From: Streptomyces sp. NBC_00178
Lineage (GTDB): Bacteria > Actinomycetota > Actinomycetes > Streptomycetales > Streptomycetaceae
NCBI RefSeq assembly: GCF_036206005.1
Contig: NZ_CP108143.1
Coordinates: forward strand, 7,221,501 to 7,285,500
DNA length: 64,000 nt
Reading direction: 5' to 3'
Shown piece by piece: positions 45,074 through 54,063 of the stretch (position 1 is the stretch's first letter; each line of letters begins with the position of its first letter). The notes under the pieces were generated by a model that made no database searches, was not told where the DNA came from, and saw only the letters and a program-made list of their open reading frames with translations. A program made the position numbers and the translations under genes.

Positions 45074-45299
45074 ACGGCCGCACCCAACACCCCTGTCCTG
45101 CCCTCCACCACCCTGCCCCCGCGCTCCGGGCAGGGCGTGGGGTGGGATCCTGGAAGGGTGCATTCCGCCCGTCCAGCACCTGAAGAACTGATGGTGATCA
45201 GTACCCGCTATCCCTCCCCCCCGGGCGCTCGTCATAGCCCCATGGGGGAGCGCCGGCCCGGATACGAACGAGCGGCTGGCAGCCGTCTTCGGCGAAGCC

Positions 45300-45486
45300 A
45301 TGGCCTCAAGGAATCCGGTGACAGCCGACCTGGCCGGTCTGGCCTTTTGCGACGCTCATCTGCTCGAGCACCTGCTCGCCATCCGCCTCAGAAGGACACT
45401 GACACTCGTCGGCCCGTTAAGCGACCAAGTCCAACGACGCTTCGCTGTCACCGGCACCACGAAGGTCTCCGACGTCGAGCCGTGCC
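45300..45486 (+). pseudogene. STAS-domain fragment cut by the IS630 element
   Basis: The frame reads DLAGLAFCDAHLLEHLLAIR, then TLTLVGPLSDQVQRRFAVTG, like the second half of anti-sigma-factor-antagonist (STAS) proteins. It has no N-terminal half and enters the left repeat of the insertion element at 45487. The 45074-45299 gap has no gene. Confidence 0.6.
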
Positions 45487-45531
45487 TAGTGCCGCATCAG
45501 GCAACGTTTGCCCTGCCGGTACGGTCAGGGC

Positions 45532-45798
45532 ATGGATGTCAACGGCCAGCCAACTCTTGATGAGATCGAAGATCGCTTCGTTGAGCTTGTCGCGGGTCGG
45601 TTGCCTCGGGACGAGGCTGACCGCTGGGCGGCGAGGTGGGTGGTGGAGGACGGGATCGTCTGGGACGACCTGTCCTGGTGGGCACTGAACTGCCTCTACG
45701 GAATCGATCTCCCCGCGGGAGAGAGCGGCGACTACCTGCACGACGACGAACAGGTACGGGCATGGCTCGCTGAGCTGAGGAAACGCCGAGCGATGTGA
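45532..45798 (+). CDS. Passenger gene inside the IS630 element, 88-aa acidic protein
   Basis: It starts MDVNGQPTLDEIEDRFVELV at ATG 45532 with a GTCAGGG tract upstream, 17 bp inside the left terminal repeat. It ends VRAWLAELRKRRAM. Trp-rich helices (ADRWAARWVVEDGIVWDDLS, WWALNCLYGIDL) and an acidic character resemble small immunity or antitoxin-like proteins common in Streptomyces. No partner toxin is beside it. Codon use looks normal for the host. The function is unknown. Confidence 0.75.
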   Translation: MDVNGQPTLDEIEDRFVELVAGRLPRDEADRWAARWVVEDGIVWDDLSWWALNCLYGIDLPAGESGDYLHDDEQVRAWLAELRKRRAM

Positions 45799-45846
45799 AG
45801 CAACCGCAGCGCCGTCCCAGGTCCCGGTCACTGCCAGGATGTGCGC

Positions 45847-46974
45847 ATGGCCGAACGGATGCGTGTCCGAGAGATCGATGACGATGAGGGGCGGCGACTG
45901 CTGCGGATTATCCGCAGAGGCACCGGGTCGGTAGTGACCTGGCGGCGCGCCCAGATGGTGCTGCTGTCCGCGCAGGGCATGCCGGTCGCGAAGATCGCCG
46001 AGGTGTCGTTCACCAGCGATGACAGGGTCCGGGATGTGATCCACAACTTCAACGCCGACGGCTTCAACTCTCTGTATCAGAAGTACTCCGGTGGCCGGCC
46101 GAAGACGTTCACACTGCCGGAGCGCCGTGAGATCAAGAAGATCGCGAAGTCCAAGCCGACCGAGCACGACCTGCCGTTCTCGACCTGGAGCCTGTCCAAG
46201 CTGGCGGACTTCCTGGTCGCCGAGGGGGTGGTCGACGACATCAGCCACGAGGGCCTGCGCATCCTGCTCCGCGAGGAGGGCGTCTCTTTTCAACGCCTGA
46301 AGACCTGGAAGACCTCACGCGATCCGGACTACGCGGCCAAGAAAGCGCGGGTCGAGCACCTGTACGCGATCGCCGACGGCGAGGTCATACCTGAGGAAGA
46401 CGAACCCGAAGTCATCTTCTGCATGGACGAGTTCGGGTCGCTCAACCTGATGCCCCGCCCGGGCGGCAGTGGGCCGAGGGCGGCGGCAAGCACAAGGATC
46501 CCGATCGCGAACCGCGCCGGCGGCGGCGAGCGACACAACCGTTACGGCGGGGTACGGCACCTGTTCGCCGCTCCGGATCTGTCCAAGGACAAGCTCTACG
46601 GCCACATCAACCGGTCAAGCCTCGCACCCAGTTCCTGGAGTTCTGCCGCTACCTGCGCAGCCTCTACCCGGCCGACGTCAGGATCGCGATCGTGGCCGAC
46701 AACTTCTCCCCGCACCTGACCACGAAGAGGTGTCAACGGGTCGGCATCTGGGCTGCCGCGAACAACGTCGAGATCGCCTACACACCGACCAAGCTCCTGG
46801 CTCAACCGCATCGAGGCCCAGTTCACGGCCCTGCGCTACTTCACCCTGGACGGCACGGACCGCGCCGACCACAAGGAACAGGGCAGCATGATCCGCCGCT
46901 ACATCATCTGGCGAAACCGCCATGCCGACGACCAGCACCTACAAGCCGTCGTCGACAGGGCAAACGTTGCCTGA
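45847..46974 (+). pseudogene. IS630-family transposase, frameshifted
   Basis: The first 200 codons are intact: helix-turn-helix (MVLLSAQGMPVAKIAEVSFT, VIHNFNADGFNSLYQKYSGG) and the first catalytic Asp (VIFCMDEFGSLNLMP). After shifts near 46460-46470, 46605 and 46795 the rest lies in other frames: VRIAIVADNFSPHLTTKRCQ (second Asp) and LNRIEAQFTALRYFTLDGTD (Glu), ending VDRANVA. The stop is within the right terminal repeat. Confidence 0.85.
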
Positions 46975-47114
46975 CGCGGCACTAGCTGAGCCATCCATAT
47001 AGGCGTTGCCTGCAGTCACGAGTGGCGCGACCTTCCGGCTCCCCCTCCCGAGCCACGGCGTCTTCACCACCGTTGGCCTACGCCCCCACCAACCGTGACC
47101 TGGCGTTCTGACAC

Positions 47115-47162
47115 CAGGGAAGGCCCGAACCCCAGGAGCTCCTGGGGTTCGGGCCTTCCCTG
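47115..47162. terminator. 48-bp perfect palindrome, probable bidirectional terminator
   Basis: Bases 47115-47138 (starting CAGGGAAGGCCCGAACCCC) are followed immediately by their exact reverse complement to 47162. The transcript would form a 22-bp or longer stem with a minimal loop. It lies in a gene-free interval (46985-47446) between the IS630 element and a convergent lipoprotein gene. Confidence 0.75.
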
Positions 47163-47446
47163 CGTTCCGGGTTCGTAGTGCTTCCTGCCACTGGGGCGTG
47201 GAACAAATGCGGTTCGGATTGTGACTGAGCGGCTCGTTGGCCTGTCTGGCCAACGACGTGTACGCACGGGACGCAGCTTCGGGCAGCTTCGGGCGTGGCG
47301 GATTGCATGCTGGTCAGACTTCGCAGTCCGCCGAGCGAAGGTGTCTTACGGGCGAGCAATCCAGCTTCGGGGCAGCTGGAGCCGGACTGCTGCAACAATG
47401 CGGATGCGTGCCACGAGTTGGGGCATGCGGCGAGCCGTGCTTGAGT

Positions 47447-48226
47447 TCAGGTTCTCTGGGCTTTGGTGACGTTCGCGATGAGGGTGGCGATGACCGCCTC
47501 GTCGGGGCCCGGGTCCGGCTTGAACGCGGCGAGTTTCTCGGGCGGCATAGGCCCGGTGGTGTCCAGGACGTTCATCGTAGCGATGACGCCTCCGACCCGT
47601 ACCGCGGTCACCAGCTTCCAGGCGAAGCCTCCGTTGTCCAACCGGGACAGGGTCCGGTACCGCAGTGCGTTCTCCCCTAGGTCCGGGGCATCTAGCGCCT
47701 CGGTCGTGACGGACGCCTTTCCGAACGTGTTGCTGAAGCTGAACCGGCCGCATGTCCCGAGGGCCTCGCGCAACTGCTTCATGCGGGCCCGAGCAGCCCC
47801 TTCCGAATAGCTCATCAGGTTGGTGCTCCTAGGAGCCATGGAGGTCCCCGCCCGGTACATGATCGACGAGGCCGCGGCGGCCTCCCCACCGTCACCCCCG
47901 GTTGCCTCCTTCACGAGCTGGCAGCCCTCCGGGGAGACGGTCTCCTTAGCGTCGAAAGAGGAGTCCGGTTCAGCCCCGTCGCGCGAACTGCTTTCCGTGA
48001 TTTCGAAACCGACGGTCTGGTCTGCGGTGAGCAGTGCCGCCTTCAGCTCGGCAGCAGTCAGCGGTTCGGAGTGCTCCCCCGCCTTGCCGGCTGCCGTGCT
48101 CGTCGCCAGCCCCGGCTTTCTCCCGGCGTCGACGGGCTTGGCACTGTCCCCGCACCCTGCGGTCAGTCCTATCGCCGACAGCAGCGCCACCACCGACACC
48201 AGTCTTCGCCCACTCTTTCGCACCAT
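47447..48226 (-). CDS. Lipoprotein of unknown function
   Basis: A 259-residue protein from ATG 48226. The leader (MVRKSGRRLVSVVALLSAIG) ends in lipobox LTAGC. The mature part begins with an Ala/Gly/Ser linker, then a domain with paired cysteines (SPEGCQLVKEATG, REALGTCGRFSF) and strands (GFAWKLVTAVRVGGVIATMN), like many actinobacterial lipoproteins of unknown role, including PknH-sensor-like ones. It is a single gene. Confidence 0.82.
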   Translation of the reverse strand: MVRKSGRRLVSVVALLSAIGLTAGCGDSAKPVDAGRKPGLATSTAAGKAGEHSEPLTAAELKAALLTADQTVGFEITESSSRDGAEPDSSFDAKETVSPEGCQLVKEATGGDGGEAAAASSIMYRAGTSMAPRSTNLMSYSEGAARARMKQLREALGTCGRFSFSNTFGKASVTTEALDAPDLGENALRYRTLSRLDNGGFAWKLVTAVRVGGVIATMNVLDTTGPMPPEKLAAFKPDPGPDEAVIATLIANVTKAQRT

Positions 48227-48513
48227 CAGGTCCCCACCCTCGAACAGACACTGTTCACTTACTTACTGGCGAACGATATCCGGGCATGCCTAAGGGTTGT
48301 CCCGTAAATGATCTTCACTGGGCGAGACTCGGGTCAGGCTCGTAGCCTCGTCCACTCGGTCTCGCGCAAGAAGTCCGACCCGGGAAGTGAGCAGGCTCGC
48401 GACCGAGGCCCGCGCGCCCTCTACCGGGTGACATGGAGGCGGTTCCGCGTCGGTGATCAGTGGTGCGGCTTTACCTTGCGTCCGCACCCTGCACTTCGCA
48501 CAGAGGAATCGTC

Positions 48514-48759
48514 ATGACGACAGCTCCGGATCAGCAGCCTTCCCAGGTCCCCCAGCCCGGGATGCCTCCGATCATCATCAACAACAACGTGGCGGCTTCG
48601 TCATCTGCCTCGGCGACGGCGATCGCCGGCGGCTTCGGTAGCCGGCGGCGGCGTCAATCGTTCTGGGTCCACTTCTGGCTGTTCATGTTCACGATGGGGA
48701 TCGGGAACGTCGTGTACGCGATGAGCGTGAGCCGGTGGAACAGGGATCGGGGCCTGTAG
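48514..48759 (+). CDS. Small single-span membrane protein, 81 aa
   Basis: It starts at ATG 48514, seven bases after AGAGGA. A Pro/Gln-rich start and IIINNNVAASSSASATAIAG precede a basic patch (GSRRRRQSFWVHFW) and one transmembrane helix (FWLFMFTMGIGNVVYAMSV). Similar small proteins occur in Streptomyces phage-like and conjugative regions, but no function is assigned. A hairpin follows 15 bp later. Confidence 0.75.
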   Translation: MTTAPDQQPSQVPQPGMPPIIINNNVAASSSASATAIAGGFGSRRRRQSFWVHFWLFMFTMGIGNVVYAMSVSRWNRDRGL

Positions 48760-48773
48760 CGCTGGCCTGGAAA

Positions 48774-48816
48774 CCGCAAGACCCTTCCTGCACTGGGTGC
48801 GGGAGGGGCCTTGCGG
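48774..48816 (+). terminator. Terminator hairpin after the 81-aa gene
   Basis: CCGCAAGACCCTTCCTGCA pairs with TGCGGGAGGGGCCTTGCGG, 19 bp with three G-U or mismatched positions, starting 15 bp after the stop. Confidence 0.65.
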
Positions 48817-48989
48817 CTGTTTGCGGGGCGCGTCCGTACTTCGTGTGGCCGGGCGGAGTGGTCGTCCGCCGGCCCGAGCTCACGCACTGGACAGACGCGA
48901 CGACATTCACGAAGCATTTCTCGGCCTCGCCACCTGCCTCATCACCCACCGACACGCCCAACGCCTTTGCTAGCCTCGATCTTTCTTGA

Positions 48990-49016
48990 CGGTCCGCCGA
49001 CGGAGTCGGCGGACCG
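48990..49016 (+). terminator. Hairpin with T-rich tail
   Basis: CGGTCCGCCGAC and GTCGGCGGACCG enclose a GGA loop, followed by TTTCGCTTT. The 48817-49136 interval has no gene. Confidence 0.65.
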
Positions 49017-49136
49017 TTTCGCTTTCGGTGGCTGAGGGTGGGCAGGCCAACAGCCCGAGTGTCGCGTCGGGTGAGCGCCGGGGTTCCACTGCTCCGGTGT
49101 GGTGGTGCGGATTGTTGGGGTGGTCGGTGTGGCTGG

Positions 49137-50441
49137 TCAGCCGGGGCTCGGCAGGGCCTTGAGCCGATCGATTGCCCGGGTAATCTCGTCGGTCCAGGGC
49201 CATCGCGTAGTGAAGCGGAGCCAGCGGCGTCGGCCGGCGCTCACGAGCTGGGCGGCGGCGGAGAACAGCCTCAGACGGAGCTTCTTGGGTTCCCAGCGGC
49301 GGGTGGCGCCGGTCAGAGCGAGCATCGGCATCCAGGCGAGAAGGTCGAGTGCGAGGGAGACGATCTCCAGCCAGATCCGGTTCTGGGCGGTGTCGTGCAG
49401 GGGCAGATTCCGCAGGCCGGTGTCGCGGGCGCCTCGGATGCGGTCCTCACAGCGGGCCCGGCGGCGGTGACGCAGTTCGAGGTCGGCGAGCTGGCCGCCT
49501 TTTGTATTGGCCGCGAAGCAGGTCAGCCGAAGCCCGTCAAGGTCAGTGAAGCGCAACTGGGCGCCGGGGTGAGGCCGTTCCTTGCGGACGACCAGCCGCA
49601 TCCCCATCGGCCACGTGCTCAGGTCGGGCATGTCGGTGATCTCCGCGACCCAGGCCTTCTTCGGAATCTTCAGGACAGCCTGGTGGATGGCGTCGGTGAT
49701 GGTCATTCCGACGGAATACGACAGCCACCGGCCGGGCCGGGAGAGACAGTCGAGGAAGGCATGGGTACCGCCGGCGGAATCGGTGCGGATCAACGTCTGC
49801 CGGCCCCGCCGCAGGTGTCGGGGCAGTTGGGCCAGGGCGAGCCGGGTGGTTTCGATGTGATCGGTGGCGGTGTTGGAGCCTGCGTTGCCGGGCCGCAGCA
49901 GGGCAGCCACCGGCTCTCCGGAACCGGCCTGGCCGTGGTCGACGAACGCGACGAGCGGGTGATGGCCGAAGGTCTTCTTCCAGGTCGCGGTGGCGTCCTG
50001 CTTCTCGGAGTGCGCCAGGACCAGCACGCCGTCGATGTCCACGATCACGGTGCCGTCGGCGGCCGGACCGTCCGCACCGGCCAACTCCCAGACCCGCGAC
50101 CGTACTCCTGCCCGCGCCGACCGGATCGCGGTGAGCGCCTTCGGCCCGGCTGCGGCGAGAGCGTCGACGAGACGGGAGACCGTCGGATCGGAGGCCACCG
50201 GGCCGAACATCTCGGGCTCGGCCCGCAGCATGCCGATGTCGGCCAGGCAGTCTCCGCCCAGCGCGACGGCCAGGGCCACATCCAGAAGGATCCTGCCCGG
50301 ATCGTGCACCGTTCGCGGCTTGCGCCACGGCGCCATTGCCGCCGATATCGCGGTGTCCAGGCCGGACGTACGGACCGTCTCGACCAGCAGCACCGCCCCG
50401 GCGCGAGACCGCCCCGCGGCCACCACCCTCGACGCGGACAC
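49137..50441 (-). CDS. IS1380-family transposase
   Basis: A 434-codon frame covering nearly the whole IS1380 transposase: GLDTAISAAMAPWRKPRTVH and DVALAVALGGDCLADIGMLR (N-terminal), VIVDIDGVLVLAHSEKQDAT (first Asp), LIRTDSAGGTHAFLDCLSRP (second Asp) and HDTAQNRIWLEIVSLALDLL (Glu). The usual N-terminus (VSKRIGLYPRVRVEGGGRG) lies upstream in another frame to about 50470, so a frameshift near 50400 removes about 20 residues. The catalytic core is complete. The inverted ends of the element could not be placed. Confidence 0.88.
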   Translation of the reverse strand: MSASRVVAAGRSRAGAVLLVETVRTSGLDTAISAAMAPWRKPRTVHDPGRILLDVALAVALGGDCLADIGMLRAEPEMFGPVASDPTVSRLVDALAAAGPKALTAIRSARAGVRSRVWELAGADGPAADGTVIVDIDGVLVLAHSEKQDATATWKKTFGHHPLVAFVDHGQAGSGEPVAALLRPGNAGSNTATDHIETTRLALAQLPRHLRRGRQTLIRTDSAGGTHAFLDCLSRPGRWLSYSVGMTITDAIHQAVLKIPKKAWVAEITDMPDLSTWPMGMRLVVRKERPHPGAQLRFTDLDGLRLTCFAANTKGGQLADLELRHRRRARCEDRIRGARDTGLRNLPLHDTAQNRIWLEIVSLALDLLAWMPMLALTGATRRWEPKKLRLRLFSAAAQLVSAGRRRWLRFTTRWPWTDEITRAIDRLKALPSPG

Positions 50442-50874
50442 GCGGGTACAACCCGATACGCTTACTCACCTGGAAAGTGCCTCCGACGGGCGCGGGAACG
50501 AGGGCCCAGACAATCCTCATTCTCGCTGGGCAGGGGCATTTTTCGCTCTTCTGACCACCCGTCGGACAACCTACTCGGGTGACTCCGCGAGGTTGGCTAC
50601 GCGGATTCCATCACGCGATGGTGATGAGGCAAACGACCCTGACCGCACCCCGGGTCCCGTTCTTTACCGTGCGGGCGACCTCATCACTGCGAGCATAGAC
50701 GGACACGCGACGGCGACCAGGGAGTGCTCGGGGCAAGATCGTACGCTCGCTTCACCTGAGGGGTGCTCCTCCCCTCGCACCCAACCGGACCCTCGACAAG
50801 TCCCGATGCCGCTGGGCAGGAGTACTTCTCCCAGCTGTGATCAACTCGCAGACCGCCCAGTTCGTGAAAGCCCG
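50442..50874. other. Gap between IS1380 and GNAT fragment
   Basis: It contains the displaced N-terminal codons of the IS1380 transposase (to about 50480). Beyond that no coding sequence can be supported. Confidence 0.45.
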
Positions 50875-51036
50875 AGGTTAGGGCGGGGCTTGGGCGCGGG
50901 ACTTCTCGACTGGACGCAGGCGCGGGCGCGGGAGGCCGGCAGCGAAGGCATCGTGCAGACCGTGCCCGATGCGGATACCGCTGCCGTGGCGCTGCTGGGC
51001 TCACGCGGGTACAAACCGCTGGTGACGGCCTGGAAG
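50875..51036 (+). pseudogene. GNAT acetyltransferase C-terminal fragment
   Basis: About 54 codons read RLGRGLGAGLLDWTQARARE and VPDADTAAVALLGSRGYKPL, the acetyl-CoA-binding and C-terminal part of a GNAT. It is cut at its 3' end by the IS701 remnant and has no N-terminus. Confidence 0.7.
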
Positions 51037-51038
51037 TG

Positions 51039-51160
51039 CGCCAGCACATAGGACAAACCCCGTTCCTCCAGGCCATGGCGGAAGGGGGTGCTGACGCCGT
51101 AACCCGCATCCGCGACCACGACCGGGGCTTTCAGCCCCCACCCGGTCACGTTGTCCAGCA
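51039..51160 (-). pseudogene. IS701-family transposase fragment
   Basis: The minus strand reads DNVTGWGLKAPVVVADAGYG and VSTPFRHGLEERGLSYVLA, the second-Asp region (VADAGYG) of Streptomyces IS701 transposases. Both ends are missing. Confidence 0.75.
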
Positions 51161-51182
51161 GCCCGACCACCGTCATCAACAA

Positions 51183-51219
51183 CGTGATGGGCCACCGACT
51201 CTGTCGGTGGCCCATCACG
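51183..51219 (-). terminator. 17-bp hairpin at the end of a small membrane-protein gene
   Basis: CGTGATGGGCCACCGAC and GTCGGTGGCCCATCACG enclose a 3-nt loop and overlap the stop codon of the minus-strand gene at 51215. Confidence 0.7.
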
Positions 51220-51439
51220 AAGGATCGCGGTCAGGGTTGCCCGCCCTGCCTCTTTGAACAAAGAAGTAACCGACGAGGCAAATGCAAGCGATAAGCGCCA
51301 GCAAGGCCCATCCTCCAGAGTTTCCCGAAATGATCAGAAATGCTGAGAACAGCACTCCGACGACGGCGAAGAACGTGGCGAACTGCACATACCGCTTTAC
51401 AGCAGCTCGCTGCTCCACCGACCATCCCACATGAGGCAT
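51215..51439 (-). CDS. Small two-span membrane protein, 74 aa
   Basis: It starts at ATG 51439, preceded by a good ribosome-binding site (GAAGGAGAAAGC). It has two transmembrane helices (FATFFAVVGVLFSAFLIISG and WALLALIACICLVGYFFVQR) and a charged tail (GRAGNPDRDPS). It is the third small membrane-protein gene downstream of the RHS remnant and could be an immunity-like protein, but this rests on position only. Confidence 0.72.
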   Translation of the reverse strand: MPHVGWSVEQRAAVKRYVQFATFFAVVGVLFSAFLIISGNSGGWALLALIACICLVGYFFVQRGRAGNPDRDPS

Positions 51440-51798
51440 GCTTTCTCCTTCCGAAAGTCGGGTCGGGATAGCGAAAACGCCCTCCGCGCGGATCCAGCGG
51501 GCGGTCCGCCTGCGGCCACTTCCTCCTCGAGCAGGCCACCCTGAAGTGCGTCTGCATGGCGATCATGCCCCTGGACCCCGTCGGCACGGGCCAGGCACTC
51601 TGACCATGCGCTGAAAAACCACACTGAACGCCTTTGACGTCACTTTCGATGGCCGACCCTCCGCAGCCCGACAGTAACTCTCAACAACCCGAGCTACACC
51701 GGCGTATTTGACAGACCCCCCACACGGGCGGACCGGAGCGCCATGGAAATCGTCAGCACTGTGCCGTGACTTTGCCGTCGCCACGACCCCTACCGGGC
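51440..51798. other. Gap between small membrane-protein genes
   Basis: No supported gene. A minus-strand stretch near 51480-51600 has protein-like codons but no domain or ribosome-binding site and may be a decayed gene piece. Confidence 0.35.
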
Positions 51799-51921
51799 CT
51801 ATTTTCTCCGGCGACGTGTGAGAACGAAGATAACAGCGATAAGGAAAAATAAGATTATGAGAGCTATTCCCCAGACCGGAAGCCCAGCAGTGGAGGGAGG
51901 CATTAGCGCGGAAAGAGTCAT
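51799..51921 (-). CDS. Tiny single-span membrane protein, 40 aa
   Basis: It reads MTLSALMPPSTAGLPVWGIA, then LIILFFLIAVIFVLTRRRRK. This is one C-terminal transmembrane helix with a positive cytosolic tail (RRRRK), predicting N-out topology. Its ATG overlaps the stop of the previous gene as ATGA, so translation is probably coupled. It was found by reading the strand directly; it is too short for routine ORF calling. It is a possible immunity or holin-like partner of the RHS tip. Confidence 0.65.
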   Translation of the reverse strand: MTLSALMPPSTAGLPVWGIALIILFFLIAVIFVLTRRRRK

Positions 51922-52097
51922 GACTTAGTCCTCTTGAATATGAAAAAGAGTCCACCAATGAAGATCGCGGCTCCGATGATTATGGGGAGCGCTGGGCGGG
52001 AGTTTCCGTCGCCCGCATCTTGTATATCCAGGAAGAGTAAAGAGGCGCCGCAGCATAATGCTAAGAATGCTGATCCGACTCTTACGGCTTGACGCAT
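51918..52097 (-). CDS. Small two-span membrane protein, 59 aa
   Basis: It starts at ATG 52097 behind GCAGGAG. It has an N-terminal helix (VGSAFLALCCGASLLFLDIQ), a short loop (DAGDGNSRP) and a second helix (LPIIIGAAIFIGGLFFIFKR), ending KRTKS. It lies 55 bp downstream of the RHS stop on the same strand and overlaps the next gene by four bases. In RHS loci the gene directly after the toxin tip usually encodes immunity, so this is the leading candidate. No homologue was recognised. Confidence 0.7.
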   Translation of the reverse strand: MRQAVRVGSAFLALCCGASLLFLDIQDAGDGNSRPALPIIIGAAIFIGGLFFIFKRTKS

Positions 52098-52151
52098 TGA
52101 TAACTCCTGCCCTATGGGGGCGGGAAAGGGATCCCGCCCCCATTCTGTCGA

Positions 52152-53399
52152 TTAGCTGTACGCGGCTGTAGTCGCCCCGGCGGCAGCCCCAGCCACGACC
52201 GAGCATCCGGTCAGTCTCGCGCCCACCGAGACCCCCAGAGTCGCAAAGGACCCGGCGGCAGCGCCCGCCATGCAAAGGCTCTCCACGCCAATTCCGGCAA
52301 GGATGCCCATCTTGGTCGCGTTGGCGCCCTCTGTGTCACCCGTCAGCGTGTCGTAGGTGAGGCTCGCCCAGTCCCCAATGCCGGTGACATCCCCGAAGCT
52401 GAGCAAACCGTTGGGGTCGATGCGATTGACGGGGTCGCCTTCGGCGTAGAGGTATGGGTTCTCTTCCTGGCCGGAGGGATCGGGGCTGGTGAAGCGGCCG
52501 ATGTTGGGGTCGTAGTAGCGGGCGGCGAAGTGGTAGAGGCCGGTGGGATCCTGGTAGCCGCCGGCGAACCGGTAGGGCTGGGGCACCGTCTCGCTGGTGG
52601 TGCTTCGGGTGACGCCTCGGGGGCTGTAGTCGTAGCTGTTGGCCTTCGCGCCGGTCTCGTCGGCCATGGCGACCACCGAACCGAGTGCGTCGGTCAGGTA
52701 GTAGTAGCTTTTCCCCCGCGGGTCATGGAGTTCAGAGTGCCCCCCGGTTCACGGTTGAATCCTGTGTCCACTCCGGCGGTCGACGTGCCGGCCAGGCCGA
52801 TCGGGCCGTTGTGGAAGAACGTGTCACCGAGCTTGATCCGCTCGGACTGGTCCGTGGAGCCGTACTGCCCGGCGTATGTCTTCCCGGCGACGGTGACCGA
52901 GGTCATCTGGGAGTAGTCGGACCATTTCTCGCCGGTCCTGGTGCCCTCGGGGGTCGAGGCGCCGGCGGTTTCGTTGCCGATCTTGTCGTAGGACCAGTTC
53001 GCCGTCGAGCCGTTCTTCGCGGTGACCTGCTGGGCGTCGTTGATCGTGTACGTGGTGCCGCGCGGGCAGCCGGGGTCGACGCCCTGGGAGGTGAGGTTGC
53101 CGGCCAAGTCGTAGCAGTACTGCCACGAGCTGTTCAGCGTGGTGCCCTTCTCCTCCTTGGCGTAGGAGAAGCGGCCTGCGCTGTCGTAGCTGTAGGAGGT
53201 CTTGAAGCCGCTCACCGCGTCGGTGCTGGTGCGGATCTTGCGGCCGTCCTTGGTCCCGTTGAGGTAGGAGTACGCGAGGTCGACCATGGTGCCCTTGGGT
53301 GAGGTGGCCTTGATCTTCTCGGGGCGGCCTGACTTGTCCGGGGTGACCGTCTGGACGGTGCTGCCCGGGTAGAGGGTCTTTTCACGGAAGCGCGGACGC
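52152..53399 (-). pseudogene. RHS/YD-repeat protein, C-terminal part, truncated and frameshifted
   Basis: YD-repeat sequence (YSYDSAGRFSYAKEEKGTTL, YCYDLAGNLTSQGVDPGCPR, ANWSYDKIGNETAGASTPEG) leads into the RHS core (PYRFAGGYQDPTGLYHFAAR, YYDPNIGRFTSPDPSGQEEN, GDPVNRIDPNGLL). One base is missing near 52712 (at an A4/G5 run) between SMTRGGK and YYYLTDALGSVVAMAD. After DPNG the variable tip is about 85 residues and ends in a Gly/Ala-rich hydrophobic hairpin (MGILAGIGVESLCMAGAAAG, SVVAGAAAGATTAAYS). The N-terminal bulk is cut off by an IS630 fragment at 53400. In intact homologues the tip is a delivered toxin. Confidence 0.82.
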
Positions 53400-53528
53400 T
53401 CACCCGCAGGCCCTGGCGATCACCGAGCTCGCCTCGCCCTGGGCGAACCTCTCGGCCGCCTTGAGCCGTAACTCCTCGCGAAACTGCTGACGTTCGGCAG
53501 TCAGCCCGCCCCCTTGTGGATACCGCAT
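53400..53528 (-). pseudogene. IS630-type transposase N-terminal fragment
   Basis: Forty-two codons read MRYPQGGGLTAERQQFREEL and RLKAAERFAQGEASSVIARA, the N-terminal helix-turn-helix start of a Streptomyces IS630-type transposase. They then stop exactly where RHS sequence begins, so a deletion joined the two. Confidence 0.75.
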
Positions 53529-53559
53529 ACCCCGGTGATACCGCAGGAGCGAGGACCAG

Positions 53560-54063
53560 TCAGCCCCTACGACCCCACGAGTTCAACCTCAGTAGCAGGC
53601 CGCGTATCCGGTTGGAGGTGCGGGTGGCTTCTGCGGCGAGGTCGTGGTCGAAGCCGGTCAGGACGGTGAGCTTGGCAGTGATCTCATCGGTGACTTCGAG
53701 CGAGCGCAGGGTGCGGGAAGCGTCCGCGATCACCGCCGCGTCCTTGGCGTCGGTCTTCGCCTCACCGGGATACAGGTCGGCGATCCGGCGCATCGCGAGC
53801 CCTGACAGGTAGGCGACCTTGCAGCCGGTGTCCCGGGCGACGGCCAGGGGCAGGGCGCCGACGGAGGCGGGCTGGTCCACGACCACCAAAACGGTGCCGA
53901 ACTTCGCGGCCAGCTTCCCCAAGACGGCCCGCAACTTCGGCTCGCTGTTGGGCAGCTGCTTGTCGAAGACCATCTTTCCGGCCGGAGTCAGCCCGTGTCC
54001 GTGATGGGCGCTTTTGCCGACGTCCAGACCCAGGAAGACGCCCACCTCGGTGGTGTCGAACAT
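53560..54063 (-). pseudogene. IS110-family transposase, N-terminal half
   Basis: From ATG 54063 it reads VGVFLGLDVGKSAHHGHGLT (first catalytic Asp), VLVVVDQPASVGALPLAVAR and GEAKTDAKDAAVIADASRTL (DEDD residues), and ends at RIRGLLLRLNSWGRRG. The C-terminal transposase_20 domain with its catalytic Ser is absent, so it is inactive. Confidence 0.88.

Larger units (their letters stand above)
45487..46984 (+). mobile_element. IS630-family element with 29-bp ends and a passenger gene
   Basis: The left end TAGTGCCGCATCAGGCAACG... (45487-45515) and the reverse complement of the right end (46956-46984) agree at 28 of 29 positions. Both ends begin and end with TA, matching the TA target duplication of IS630/Tc1-like elements. 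The 1498-bp unit contains an 88-codon gene and then a frameshifted IS630 transposase whose stop codon lies inside the right repeat. Typical IS630 elements are 1.0-1.2 kb without passengers. Confidence 0.85.
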
